A stretch of DNA of 64,000 bases from Streptomyces lienomycini (GTDB taxonomy: Bacteria; Actinomycetota; Actinomycetes; Streptomycetales; Streptomycetaceae). The stretch spans positions 4,092,001 to 4,156,000 of the forward strand of contig NZ_CP116257.1 of the NCBI RefSeq assembly GCF_027947595.1, read 5' to 3'. A program made the translations under genes and the position numbers. Shown here in pieces: positions 14,068-25,143 of this stretch. How positions within the stretch are numbered: the stretch's first letter is position 1; every line of letters begins with the position of its first letter. Below the pieces are notes generated by a model, which saw nothing but the letters and a program-made list of their open reading frames with translations, was not told where the DNA came from and did not search any database.

Positions 14068-17000
14068 AGCTCTCCGGTCTCGTAGGCGGTCCCGTGGGCC
14101 GCGAGCGTTCTGGTGATGTCCGCGGCGAGCGCGGCGACGGTCGGTGCGGCGAAGAAGCGCCGGGCGGGCACGGCGGCCCCGAGGCGGCGCTCGATCGCGG
14201 TGAGCAGGCGCAGCGCGGTGAGGCTGTCGCCGCCGGTGGCGAAGAAGTTGGCGTTGCGGTCCGGGGTCCCGTGCGGCAGGTACTCGCTCCAGAGGTCGGC
14301 GACGGCCGTCTCGGTCTCGCCGAGGGGCGGTTCGGCCTCGGCCGGCGCGGTGTCGGGTTCCGCCTCGGCGGCCAGGGCTCCCCGGTCGACCTTGCCGTTC
14401 GCGGTGAGCGGCAGGGCGGGCAGCAACTGGATGCGCGAGGGGATCGCGTAGACGGGCACTCGCTCGGCCAGCAGGGCGAAGAGGCTCTCTGTGAGGTCCG
14501 GGTCCCGCACGGTCGTCTCCGCCTCCACCGCCCCGTCGGGCTCCGCGGGTGGCGTCGGCGCGTTCGGTACGGCGAAGGCGACCAGGCGGTTGGCGGTGCG
14601 CTCCCCCACGGCCACGACGGCGGCCCGGGCGAGGGCCGGGTGGGACTCCAGCGCGGCCTCGATCTCGCCGGCCTCGATGCGATGACCGGCGATCTTCAAC
14701 TGGTTGTCGAGGCGGCCGAGGAACTCGATCAGCCCGTCTCCCCGGAACCGGCCCAGGTCACCGGTCCGGTACCAGCGCCGCCCGTCCTGTTCGACGAACT
14801 TCTCGGCGGTGCGGGCGGGGTCGGCGAGGTAGCCGACGGCCAGTCCCTCGCCGCCGATCCACAGTTCGCCGGGCGTCCAGTCGGGGCAGTCCCGCCCGTA
14901 CCGGTCGACCACGCGGTAGCGCTGCCCGGTCAGTGGACGTCCGTAGGGGATGGAGACCCAACGGGGGTCCAGGTCCTCGACGGTGAGCGTGTTGGACCAG
15001 ATGGCGGCCTCGGTCGCGCCGCCCATGGCGACGAAGGCGCAGCGCCCCGCGGTCCGTTCGCGCAGTCGGCCGGGCAGGTCGAGGCCGATCCAGTCGCCGG
15101 AGACCAGTGCCGTCCTCAGCCTTGCGAGTCGGGCGCCCTCCGACATATTGGGCGTCTCCTGCTCGTCGGCGCCGAGGAGCAGGTCGAGCAGTGCCGGGAC
15201 GGTGTTCCAGACGGTCACTGCGAACCGGTCGAGCAGGCTCGGCCAGCGGGCCGGTTCCCGGCGCTGGTCCTCGGTGGGCAGCAGGAGAGAGCCGCCGGCG
15301 CCGAGCAGCCCGAAGACGTCGTACACGGAGAGGTCGAAGTCCAGCGCCGACAGGGCGAACACGCGGTCGTCCGCGCCGATGCCGTGCCGGGTGTTGATGT
15401 CCGCGATCGTGTTCCGGGCGGCCGCGTGGGTGATCTGGACCCCCTTGGGCTCGCCGGTGGAACCGGAGGTGAAGATGACGTAGGCGAGCGCTTCGGGAAG
15501 CACCTTCCAAGGGGCGGGCAGCGGCTCGTGGTCCCGCGTGGCCGTGACGGACAGGGCGCGGGGAGCCGCTCTCCCCGCGGCGGGCCAGTCGCCCACCACG
15601 GCGCGGAACCCGGCGGTGGCGCGTACCCGGTCCAACCGCGCGGTGGGCTGTTCGAGGCTCAGCGGTACGTAGGCGGCACCCGCCGCGAGGACGCCGAGGA
15701 CCGCGGCGATCTGCTCCGGTCCCTTGGGCACGGTGACCGCGACGAGTTCGCCCGGAACCACGCCCGCGTCACCGAGCGCGGCGGCCGTGCGCAGCGCCTG
15801 GTCGGCGAGGGTTCCGTAGGTCACCTCCTCCCCGGCCGTCGTGACGAGGGCGGTGCGGTCGGGGGTGGCCTCGGCGTGCGCGAAGAACGCCTCGTGCAGG
15901 GGACGCGGAGCCACCGGCTCCAGGACGGCCTCCCGTGCGGCGGCGTCTCGCCGTTCACGGTGGGCGGCGGGCACCGGGTCGGGCAGCGGCGCGTCCCAGT
16001 CACCGGCGACGGCGTACCGCAGCAGCCCCCCGTAGGCGTCGAACATCGCGTCCAGCACGCCCTCGGGGAAGAGCTCCTCGACGGCGTCCCAGGTGACGAC
16101 CAGGCTCCCGGACTCCTCGGTGACCTGGTTGTCCAGGCACACCTGTGGGGACTGCGAGATGCCCCAGACCTTCGCTGGCAGGCCCGTGTCCGTGCCGGCC
16201 AGCGTCGCGTCGCCGACGCCGATGGCGCTGGTGAACACCACGGGCGCAGCGGCGTCCACCGTGCCCGTACGGCGGCCGAACTCGCGCAGCAGCCAGTCGA
16301 TCGGGACGTTCAGGTGGTCCAGGTCCTCCGCCTGGCGGCGTTGCAGTGCTCCGGCCGCCGCAAGCCAGGTCGCGTCGTCGCGTCGGTACCCGGCCAGGGA
16401 GAGCGAGGTGAAGTCGCCCAGTACGCGGTGGATGTGGGGGTGGACGTCGCGGCGGTTGAAGAGGGTGAGCGTGACGGTCAGCGCGTCGGTTCCGCTCCAG
16501 ACGGCCAGGACCTCCGCGTAGAGGGCCAGCAGGACGGTGGACGGGGTGAGTCCGTGCCGGGCCGCGTCCCGCTTGACGGCCTGCCAGTCCTCGGCGGGCA
16601 GGCTCAGCCGGCGCCGGGTGAAGACGGGCGTGTCGAGGGTGGCGGGGTCGCGGTCGAGGGGCAGGGGGGGCGGGGGCGGCAGTTCGGACAGCCGCGCCTG
16701 CCAGTGGGCGCGGGCCCGCTCGGCCGAGTCCGGGTCGGCGGGCAGCCCGGTCAGGTAGTCGCGGAAGGAGAGGTCGACGGGCGGCAGTTCGTGCTCGGGG
16801 TCGGCGTGGAGCGCGTTGAGTTCGGCGTAGAGCGTGGTGATGGAGAGGGCGTCGAGGACCAGGTAGTCCAGTCCGACGCCGACGCGGGTGCGTGGGGTGA
16901 CGCCGTCGTGGTAGCGCACCGCCTCGACCGCGAAGAGGGGCCACCGGGCGGGGTCGCGCACCTGCTGGGACAGGCGGGCGCGCAGGCCGGCCAGCGCCGC

Positions 17001-20000
17001 GGTGGCGTCGTCTTTCGGGACGTCCGTCACGGGTATGCGCAGGGGCGGTACGTCGGGCAGGACGCGCTGGTGTCCGTCCTCCACGACCGCGCGCAGCATG
17101 CCGTGCCGTCGGACGAGGGTGTTCCAGGCGTGCTCCAGCCGGTCCAGGTCGAGGTTCGTGCCGTCGAACTCCGTGTAGTGCCAGGTGCCGACGCCGCCGA
17201 GGGTGAAGCGTGGGTCGCGGCCCGTGTGGTAGGCGGCCTGGACGTCCGTGAGCGGGAAGGGCTCGTGGGCGTGGTCAGGGTCGGTGGCCAGGGCGGGGGC
17301 GGGTGCCGTCTCGGCGCCGTCGACCGCTTCGGGGTGCAGCGTCTCGCAGAAGTGCTGGAGCACGGGGCGGGCGAAGAGGTCGGCGACGCGGGCGCCGGGG
17401 AACCCGGTGGCACGCAGTCGGCCGATCATCCGGGTCGCGACGAGCGAGTCGCCGCCGAGCAGGAAGAAGCTGCTCTCCCGGCCTACTTCGGCCGCGTCGA
17501 GCAGGTCGGCCCATTCGGCCGCCACCGCGGTCTCCACCGTTCCGACCGGTGCCGAGGTACCAGGAGCGTCGTCGCCGGCCGCCTCGGTCAGCGCTCGGCG
17601 GACGGCAGCGCGGTCCAGCTTGCCGTTGGCGGTCAGCGGCAGGTCGCGCAGCACGGCGAGCCGCTCGGGGACCATGTGGGCGGGGAGCCGCCGCGCCGCC
17701 CGGAGCCGTACCTGGTCCGGGTCCGGTGCGGCCCCGGGCGCGGAGACGGCCGCGGCGAGGTGCCGTGTGGGGGTGTCCAGGACGCAGGCGACCGCGTGCA
17801 GTACGGCGGGGTCGTGCTCCAGTGCGGACTCGACCTCGCCGAGTTCGATGCGGTGACCGCCGATCTTCACCTGGTGGTCGGCGCGGCCCAGGAACTCCAG
17901 TACGCCGTCGGGCCGGTAGCGGGCGAGGTCGCCGCTGCGGTACCAGCGTTCGCCGTCGTGCTCGACGAAGCGCTCGGCGGTGCGCCGGGGATCGGCCCGG
18001 TAGCCGTTGGCCACGCCCCGTCCGCCGATCCACAGCTCGCCGGGGACGAGGTCGGGGCAGTCGCGTCCCCGTCCGTCCACGACCCGGGCCCGCATGTTGC
18101 GCAGCGGAACGCCGTAGGGCACCGACTTCCAGGTGTGGTCGGTCTCCTCGACCTCGAAGACCGTGGAGTGGACGGCTGCCTCCGTCATGCCGCCGAGCGC
18201 CACGAAACGGCAGCCGGGCACGAGGGCGCGCAGCCTGCGGGGCTGGTCGAGACCGATCCAGTCCCCGCCGATCAGGACCATGCGCAGGCGGTCGCCGAGG
18301 CCGTCGTCCTCCCCGGCTGCCATCAGCAGGTCCAGCAGGGCGGGCACGCACTGCACCAGCGTCACTGCGTGCTCGCGCACCAGGCGGGCCCAGTGGTGGG
18401 CGTCGCGGCGGTGGTCCTGATCGATCGTGACGACCTGTCCGCCGAGCGACAGGGGGGTGAAGATGTCCCAGGTGGCGAGGTCGAAGTCGAGTGCGGAGAC
18501 CGCCAGGGTGCGGTCGGTGGGGCCGAGGCCGAGCTGCTCCTCCATCGCCTCGACGGTGTTGACGACCGCGCGGTGCGACACCTCGACGCCCTTGGGCAGT
18601 CCCGTGGAGCCGGACGTGAACAGCACGTAGGCGGGCAGGGCGGGATCCGGCTGGGCCACGGGGGCGGGTTCCCGGGTCACGGCGTCCTCCATGAGGAGTA
18701 CCGGGGCCGCGAAGACCCCTTCGCCGAGTGGCGCGTGCTCCCGGTCGGTGAGTACGGCGGATGCGCCGGCCACGGAGTGGATGCGTTCGCGGCGCACGGC
18801 GGGCTGTTCGACGCCGACGGGGGCGTACGCGGCGCCCGCGGCCAGGATGCCGAGGACGGCGGCGATCTGGGCGGCGCCCTTGGGCAGGGTCAGCGCGACG
18901 GTGTCGCCCTCGCGTACCCCGTGCTCGCGCAGGAGCGCGGTGATCCTGCGGGCGGTGTCGGCGAGTTCGCCGTAGGTGAGGGTGTCGCCGCCGGTGCTGA
19001 CGACGGCGACGCGGCCCGGCTCCGTCTCGGCGAGCCGGAAGAACCGGGTGTGCAGGGCGCGGTCCGGCGGTGGCACGGGCGGCAGGGCGGCCACCGCGCG
19101 TCTCGGCAGGACGTCGGGGGCGAGGAGGCCGTCCACCGGCCGGGCCCAGGTGTCGGGGTCGGTGATCAGGCGGGTGATGAGGCCGCGGTAGGCGTCGAAC
19201 GCGGCGTCCGGCACCCCGGCCTCCAACACGCCGTCGCGGACGTCCCAGTTGAGGAGGAGGCCGCCGTCCAGCTCGGTGACCTGGGCGTCCAGGTAGACCT
19301 GGGGGCCCTGGGAGATGATCCAGCAGGGGCGGCCGAAGGACTTCTGGACGTCCTGCTCGAAGATCTCGCCCAGTCCGATGGCGCTGGTGTAGACGACCGG
19401 GGCCAGCACGGGGGCTCCCTCGGCGCGGGCGAGGTCCCGCAGCACTTCCACCCCGCCGTACGCACCGTGCGCGATGCCTTGTTGGAGGCGTTCCTGAAGG
19501 CCGCGGGCCTGCCGGGAGAAGGGCAGGGACTCGCTCATGTCCGCGTCGAGCAGGACCGAGCTGCTGAAGTCCCCGACCAGGCCGGCGACGTCCTCGCTGA
19601 TCATCTGCCGGTCGAACAGCGGGAGGTTGAGCAGGAAGCGCCGGCTGTCGCTCCAGGCGGCGACGACTTCGGCGAACGCGGTGGCGAGGGCGGCGGCGGG
19701 GGTGACGCCGTGCCGTCGTGCCACGCTGATCAGGGCGGCCTTGTCGGCGGGGCCCAACCAGTGGTGCAGGCGCCGTGAGTGGGTGAGCGTGGGGTCGTCG
19801 GCGTCGACCGGGGTCAGCAGGTCGACGGTCATGGGCAGACGCGGGGCGCGGGGCAGCTCCGGCAGGCGTTCGCGCCACCAGGCCGCGTGCTGCTCGCGTT
19901 CCGCCGTCCGCCGGGCGTCGTGCTCGGCGAGGTACCGGCGGTAGTCCAGGGCGAGTTCGCGGGGCTGGTCGTCGGGACAGTCGTAGAGGCGGCGCAGGTC

Positions 20001-20789
20001 GGACAGGAGGACCCTGAGGCTCAGCGCGTCGCCGGCCATCATGTCCAGGTCGATCTGCAGTCGGGTCCGTCCGTCGGGCAGCAGGCACAGGCCCGCTCGG
20101 AAGACGTCGCCGGAGGTGATGTCGGGGCGGGCGTGGGTGTTGCGCTCGCGCAGCAGCTCCAGTTCGGCCTCGGCGTCACCCGGATCGCGCTCGCGCAGGT
20201 CGTGCACGGTGAGGGGGTCTCCCGGTGCGCCGTAGTGCTGCCGCCCGTCCTCGTCGAAGACGGCCCTCAGCATGCCGTGGCGGCGTACGAGAGCGCGCAG
20301 GGCGGTGCCGAGCCTGGCGGGGTCGACGTCGTGGCCGTCGAGCTCGACGTAGAAGTGGGCGGCGACGCCGCCGAGCGGCTGTCCGTCCTGGCGTCCGATC
20401 CAGTAGGCGTGCTGCATCGTCGCCGGCGGGAAGGGTTCGGTGTCGGAACCCGGCGCTTCGGTGGAGGCGAGCGTGCCGGCGGTGGCAGGTCGTGTCGTGG
20501 CGGTTTCCTCGGCGGCGCGCTCATGGGCGAGCAGGGCCGTCCAGGCGCCGAGTGTGGGAGTGCGGGTGAGGTCCTGGAAGGTGACCGTGCTGCCCGCGCG
20601 CCGCCAGGTACCGACCAGGGACATCAACGTCAGTGAGTCCAGGCCGAGTTCGAAGAGGTCCCGGTCGTCGTCCAGCTCGTGCGGCGTCAGCTCCAACGCG
20701 CGTGCCACCGCTTCCCGCACCGCGCCGGACGCGTGACGGGCCCCCTCGTCTGCCGCTGCTCGTGCCTGGACGACTGCTTCATCGCTCAC
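14064..20789 (-). CDS. NRPS, loading and first two modules: ArCP-Cy-A-PCP-Cy-A(Cys)-PCP
   Basis: A 2241-residue synthetase. An aryl carrier domain (1-95, LGLDSL with Ser52) accepts the aryl group. Cy1 (~118-545) carries DMMAGD at 249-254. A1 (~575-1065) has specificity residues D,L,W,Q,L,G,L,V,H. This lacks the cysteine pattern and is closest in my memory to threonine/serine codes. PCP1 has Ser1115. Cy2 (from ~1165) carries a DYLVLD motif. A2 reads D,L,Y,N,L,S,M,I,W, a cysteine code. PCP2 (GGDSL) closes the protein. The GTG start at 20787-20789 has an AAGG ribosome site and lies 85 bases from the Zur-type palindrome. Predicted intermediate: salicyl-oxazoline (or methyloxazoline)-thiazoline on PCP2. 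The A1 assignment is inference. Confidence 0.93.
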
Positions 20790-20871
20790 TGCGGGGACCT
20801 TTCGGTCGGAGGGTTCGGGTGGGGTGACTGCGCCGCGCGGGGGCTTCGAAGGGGGGCCGCAATCACCCTAG

Positions 20872-20894
20872 ATGGAAATGATTATCATTTCTAT
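20872..20894. promoter_or_regulatory. Zur/Fur-type operator between the NRPS operon and the AMP ligase
   Basis: The core GAAATGATTATCATTTC (20875-20891) is a perfect palindrome about a central T, and two of the next three flanking pairs also match. It is one of the few AT-rich stretches in the region. It lies 75 bases before the ligase start and 85 bases before the NRPS start. The TGATnATCA core is typical of Fur-superfamily sites. Zur is favoured because S. coelicolor coelibactin genes are known to be zinc/Zur-controlled and because actinobacterial iron boxes (DmdR/IdeR) look different. A single site would repress both directions. Confidence 0.85.
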
Positions 20895-20965
20895 AGTTCG
20901 CATCGTAGTCACACAAGGGCCCGCGGCGCCAGAGCCCGTGGCCCGGAAACGAGAGGCAGGACCCC

Positions 20966-22630
20966 ATGACCGAGACCGAACAGACCTGGACCGAGGCGGA
21001 ATCGGCGCGCTATCGAGCCGCGGGCCACTGGCAGGGATTGACGTTCGGCGCCCGGCTGCGCCGGTCGGCGGCCGCCCACGGCGACCGTGTCGCCCTCGTC
21101 GACGGAGACCGCCGGTGGACCTATGCGGACCTGGACGCCGAGGCCGACCGCGTGGCCTTCGGGCTGAGGGGTCTCGGGATCGGGCGGGGCGACCGCGTCG
21201 TCGTCCAGCTCCCCAACCGCGCCGAGTTCGTACTGGTCTGGTTCGGCCTTCAGCGCGTCGGCGCCGTGCCGGTGCACGCCATGCCCGGCCACCGGCGCCG
21301 GGAGATCGGTCACCTGGTACGCGTGTCGGGCGCGGTGGCCTGCGTGGTGCCCGACCGGCACGCCGGGTTCGACTACCGGGAGCTGATGCGCTCGGTACGG
21401 GGGGAGCACGGGCGGGGCCGTTCGCCGCGGGTCGTCGTCGTGGTCGGCGATCCCGGCCAGGAGAGCGGCTTCGTCTCCTTCGAGGCGCTGCGGACGGCTT
21501 CTTCCCCGACGCCCGCCGACACCTCGCCGGACGCCGTGCGGGGGCCGGGTACCGATGACGGCGGAGCGGACCCGGCCGACGTCGCCCTCCTGCTGCTCTC
21601 CGGCGGCACCACCGGCCTTCCCAAGCTCATACCGCGCACCCACGACGACTACGCGTACAACGCCCGCGCCTGCGCCGAGGTCTGCGCCCTCGACGAGCGG
21701 ACCGTCTACCTCGCGGTGCTGCCGATCGGGTTCAACTTCACCTTCGCCTGCCCCGGCGTGCTCGGCACCCTCCTGGCCGGTGGGACCGTCGTCGTCGCCC
21801 CCGACCCCAGCCCTCAGACGGCGTTCGCGCTCATCGAGCAGGAGCGCGTGACCCTCACCTCCCTCACTCCGCCGCTCGTCACCCACTGGGTGAACGAGGC
21901 GGCCTCCGGCGCCTGGGACCTGGGCAGTCTCGTCGTGGTGCAGGTCGGCGGGGCGCGGCTGCCCGAGGAGCACGCCAGGAAACTCGGTCCGGCACTCGGG
22001 GCGACCGTGCAGCAGGTCTTCGGCATGGCCGAGGGGCTGATCAACCTCACGCGCCTCGACGACCCGGAGGACCTCGTCTGCGCCACCCAGGGCCGGCCCG
22101 TCTCCCCGGACGACGAGATCCTCGTGGTGGGCGCCGACGGCAGGCCCGTGCCGGACGGTTCGGCGGGGGAACTGCTCACCCGCGGGCCGTACACGCTGCG
22201 TGGCTACTACCGCGCCGAGGAGCACAACCGCACGGCGTTCACCCCGGACGGCCACTACCGGACCGGCGACGTCGTGCGGCGGCTGCCGACCGGGCACCTC
22301 GTGGTGGTGGGCCGGATCAAGGACCAGATCAACCGCGGTGGCGAGAAGATCGCCGCGGTCGAGGTGGAGGAGCAGTTGCTCACCCATCCCGCGATCACGG
22401 CGGCGGCGCTGGTGGGTGTGCCGGACGAACGCCGGGGTGAGCGGACCGTCGCCTTCGTGGTCTGCGACGGCGAGGCCCCGGACGCGCGGGAGGTGGCCGC
22501 CCATCTGAGGGAGCGCGGACTCGCTCCGTACAAGGCGCCGGACGAGGTCGTCCAGGTCACCGGCCTCCCGCTCACCGCCGTCGGAAAGGTCGACAAGTCC
22601 AGTCTCGCGCAGGAACTCCTGCGGCGGTGA
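20966..22630 (+). CDS. Salicylate-type AMP ligase (EntE/YbtE/PchD family)
   Basis: A 554-residue stand-alone aryl-activating adenylation enzyme. The P-loop is SGGTTGLPKLIPR, the hinge and catalytic region is YRTGDVV...GRIKDQINRGGEKI, and the catalytic Lys is in TAVGKVDK near the C-terminus. In the aryl-binding stretch LPIGFNFTFACPG the Asn typical of aryl-acid ligases is kept. The residue aligned to DhbE Ser240 is Cys, the substitution associated with salicylate rather than 2,3-dihydroxybenzoate. It should load salicyl-AMP onto the ArCP of the NRPS at 14064-20789. It is divergent from the operon and shares its operator. Confidence 0.92.
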   Translation: MTETEQTWTEAESARYRAAGHWQGLTFGARLRRSAAAHGDRVALVDGDRRWTYADLDAEADRVAFGLRGLGIGRGDRVVVQLPNRAEFVLVWFGLQRVGAVPVHAMPGHRRREIGHLVRVSGAVACVVPDRHAGFDYRELMRSVRGEHGRGRSPRVVVVVGDPGQESGFVSFEALRTASSPTPADTSPDAVRGPGTDDGGADPADVALLLLSGGTTGLPKLIPRTHDDYAYNARACAEVCALDERTVYLAVLPIGFNFTFACPGVLGTLLAGGTVVVAPDPSPQTAFALIEQERVTLTSLTPPLVTHWVNEAASGAWDLGSLVVVQVGGARLPEEHARKLGPALGATVQQVFGMAEGLINLTRLDDPEDLVCATQGRPVSPDDEILVVGADGRPVPDGSAGELLTRGPYTLRGYYRAEEHNRTAFTPDGHYRTGDVVRRLPTGHLVVVGRIKDQINRGGEKIAAVEVEEQLLTHPAITAAALVGVPDERRGERTVAFVVCDGEAPDAREVAAHLRERGLAPYKAPDEVVQVTGLPLTAVGKVDKSSLAQELLRR

Positions 22631-22640
22631 CGCGTGGTGC

Positions 22641-22675
22641 GGAGGGGCGCCGGCGGCCCGGCCGGGTGCCCCTCC
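22641..22675. terminator. Bidirectional hairpin terminator between convergent genes
   Basis: GGAGGGGCGCC at 22641-22651 pairs with GGTGCCCCTCC at 22665-22675: 11 pairs with one G-U, 13-base loop. It sits 11 bases after the ligase stop and 31 bases before the end of the convergent transporter gene. There is no U-tract, as is common in Streptomyces. Confidence 0.7.
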
Positions 22676-22705
22676 TGCCCACCGTAAGGAGCCCCGCACC
22701 CGCGC

Positions 22706-24286
22706 CTACTCGGGCGCGGTGAGGACCGGACCGTCCCCACGGGCGAGGAGGTGACGGGTGACGGGATGCTCCGGGTGCACCAGTACGCGGTCGGCCCGGC
22801 CTGCTTCCACCACCCGCCCCCCGTCCAGCACGACGACCTGATCCGCGCGGGTGGCAGCGACCGCCAGGTCGTGCGTCACCATCACGACGGTCAGACCGAG
22901 CGTCCGCCGCAGGGAGTCCAGCAGGTCGAGGACTCTGCCCGCCGTCTCCGGGTCGAGAGCCGAGGTGATCTCGTCGCAGACGAGGACACGCGGTCCGGCG
23001 GCCAGCGTCCGGACGAGCGCCACACGTTGCCGCTGGCCCCCGGACAACTCCCCGGGCCGGCGGCCCAGTACGTCCGTGTCCAGCCCGACCGGCCGGAGCA
23101 ACCGCACCGCCTCGTCGGACGCGGCCCGCCCCGGCAGTCCCCCGACTCCCCTGAGCGGACGGGTGAGCGCGACGCCCACGGACTCGCGCGGGTTGAGGGC
23201 ACCGCGGGTGTCCTGTGCGACGAGTTGCACCGGAGCCCCGCGCCCCCCTCTCGCAGCGTCGGCCGCCCACTCGACGCTCCCGGACGCCGGCGGGTGGAGC
23301 CCCGCGAGGCAGCGGGCGAGGGTGGTCTTCCCCGATCCCGACGCCCCGACGATCGCGGTGCAGGAACCCGCCGGGACGGTGAGGGAGACGTCGTGCAGCA
23401 CGCAGACGCGCCCGTGGACGGCGTGCAGTCGCCGCACGGAGAGCGCACCGACGACGGAGGGTCCGGCGGCGGTGACGCGGGCAGCCTCGCCGTGGGCGCC
23501 ATCGCCCGGGGCGGCCCGGGACCGCGGGACCGACGGCGGCGCCACTGGCATCCCGCGCCCGGCGATCCGCCCCGCTTCCAGGCGGATCACGTCGTCGGCC
23601 ACCGACCCGATCCACGCCGGGTCGTGGCTGACCAGCAGTGCGGCGCGGTCCCCTTGGCACAGGACCTCGGCCAGCAGGGCGCGCATCCCGTCGGCCAGGA
23701 CCGGGTCCAGCCCACTGGTGGGCTCGTCGAGGACCAGCAGCCTGGGCCGGCCCGCCAGCGCCAGCGCGAGGGCCACCCGCTGGGCCTGCCCGCCCGACAG
23801 CTGCCCGGGCAGCCGCCCGCGGAACTCCCGGTCGGCCGGCAGCCTTACGGACAGCAGAAGTTCGCCGACCCGCGCGCGGACACCGTCCCTGCCCTTCACG
23901 GACGAGCGCAGCCGCACCGCCTCGGCGATCTGGCTGCCGATCCGCAGCGCGGGATTCAGTGAGGAGGCCGGGTCCTGCCCCAGGAAGGAAACCACCCGGC
24001 CACGCAGCCGACGGGCGTCCGCGCGGTCGAAGGGATCGAGGCCGGCGACCCGGACGGTTCCGGCGCGAACATCCAGGCCCGGACGCACATGCCCGAGCAG
24101 GCCGTGCGCCAGGCTGCTCTTACCCGATCCGGACCGGCCGACGACCCCCAGCACCTGCCCGGCCGGCAGCGACAGGCAGACGTCGCGCAGGACGGGCGGC
24201 CCTCCGGCCACAGGACCCAGGGTCAGCCCGCTGATCTCGGCGAGCGGTTTGGCGGCCGGCGGCCGGGGCGTCGAGCGGCCGGTCAT
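22706..24286 (-). CDS. Fused double ATPase of an Opp/Dpp/Nik-type ABC importer
   Basis: A 526-residue protein with two complete ATP-binding domains, equivalent to OppD and OppF joined. NBD1 has GRSGSGKSS, LSGGQAQR and LLVLDEPTSGLDP. NBD2 has GASGSGKTT, LSGGQRQR and VLVCDEITSALDP. It energises the two permeases encoded upstream. ATG at 24284-24286 overlaps the preceding permease stop (ATGA). The family carries peptides, nickel chelates and, in staphylopine-type systems, opine metallophores, so metallophore uptake is a reasonable but unproven role next to this cluster. Confidence 0.92.
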   Translation of the reverse strand: MTGRSTPRPPAAKPLAEISGLTLGPVAGGPPVLRDVCLSLPAGQVLGVVGRSGSGKSSLAHGLLGHVRPGLDVRAGTVRVAGLDPFDRADARRLRGRVVSFLGQDPASSLNPALRIGSQIAEAVRLRSSVKGRDGVRARVGELLLSVRLPADREFRGRLPGQLSGGQAQRVALALALAGRPRLLVLDEPTSGLDPVLADGMRALLAEVLCQGDRAALLVSHDPAWIGSVADDVIRLEAGRIAGRGMPVAPPSVPRSRAAPGDGAHGEAARVTAAGPSVVGALSVRRLHAVHGRVCVLHDVSLTVPAGSCTAIVGASGSGKTTLARCLAGLHPPASGSVEWAADAARGGRGAPVQLVAQDTRGALNPRESVGVALTRPLRGVGGLPGRAASDEAVRLLRPVGLDTDVLGRRPGELSGGQRQRVALVRTLAAGPRVLVCDEITSALDPETAGRVLDLLDSLRRTLGLTVVMVTHDLAVAATRADQVVVLDGGRVVEAGRADRVLVHPEHPVTRHLLARGDGPVLTAPE

Positions 24287-25143
24287 CCGGCGCCCCGCCC
24301 CGCCGTGTCCGCCAGCCGCCCCGCCAGCAGGCCGACACAGACCGACAGCAGCACCAGCATCAGCGCCGGAGCGAGGAACGGCGTCGCGGCCAGCGTCGCT
24401 CCGGGGACGTTCTCACTCACCATGTGCCCCCAGTCGGGAGTCGCCCCGCCCGGTCCGAGGCCGAGGAATCCCGCGGTGGCGGTGAGGTGCAGGGAGGCGA
24501 CCAGACGGAGCGCCGTGTCCGTGAGAGCCGGTCCGGCGATGTTGGGCAGCACGTCATGGCGCAGTACGGCCCACCGGGTGTCACCGCGGGCCAGCGCGGT
24601 CTCGACGTACGCGCTGGCGAGCACCGTGTCGGCAGCGGCACGCAGCACACGGGTGGAGAACGGGACGGTGGCCAGAGCGACCGAAGCCACCAGCGCGGTG
24701 TGACTGCCGGGGAACCCGGCAGCGAGGACGAGGACGACCAGGAGCGCGGGAAGAACAGCCAAGGCGTCCACGCAGCGGAGCAGCAGGTCACCCAGCCGAC
24801 GCGAGGCCAGGGCCGCCAGGACGCCGGCAGTCATACCGACCACTCCGGCAGCCGCCGTACCGGCCAGCGCGGTGAGCACGATCGTGCGGCCGCCGGAGAG
24901 CACCCGGCTCGCCACGTCCCGGCCCAGCACGTCGGTGCCGAGTGGAAACTGGGCGTCGGGCTGCTGGAAGGGGGTGGCGAGTTGCGCGGTGGGGCTGTGC
25001 GGCGCGACCAGCGGACCGGCCAGCGCGAGCAGAAGGACGAGCAGGGTGCACGTCGCGGTGAGCAGCGGCGGCCCGGGGCGTCGGGGCGTGCCCGACCCAC
25101 CGGTGCGTGTCCGTCTCCCCCACGGTGCGAGGACCGTCGTCAT
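24283..25143 (-). CDS. ABC importer permease, DppC/OppC-like
   Basis: A 286-residue inner-membrane permease. The N-terminal anchor is followed by HSPTAQLATPFQQPDAQFPLG-type spacing, the characteristic GTDVLGRDVASRVLSGGR segment, and the EAA-like loop around VETALARGDTRWAVLRHDVLPN. Several long hydrophobic helices are present. The ATG at 25141-25143 overlaps the stop of the partner permease, so this start is preferred over longer readings. It forms the translocation pore with the protein at 25140-26090. Confidence 0.92.
   Translation of the reverse strand: MTTVLAPWGRRTRTGGSGTPRRPGPPLLTATCTLLVLLLALAGPLVAPHSPTAQLATPFQQPDAQFPLGTDVLGRDVASRVLSGGRTIVLTALAGTAAAGVVGMTAGVLAALASRRLGDLLLRCVDALAVLPALLVVLVLAAGFPGSHTALVASVALATVPFSTRVLRAAADTVLASAYVETALARGDTRWAVLRHDVLPNIAGPALTDTALRLVASLHLTATAGFLGLGPGGATPDWGHMVSENVPGATLAATPFLAPALMLVLLSVCVGLLAGRLADTAGRGAG

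Noticed and set aside
14094..19778. 1894-codon open reading frame on the plus strand opposite the NRPS
   Set aside because: It is the antisense shadow of a very GC-rich gene. The minus strand has clear NRPS motifs, and the plus reading is Gly/Val/Gln-rich with no domains.
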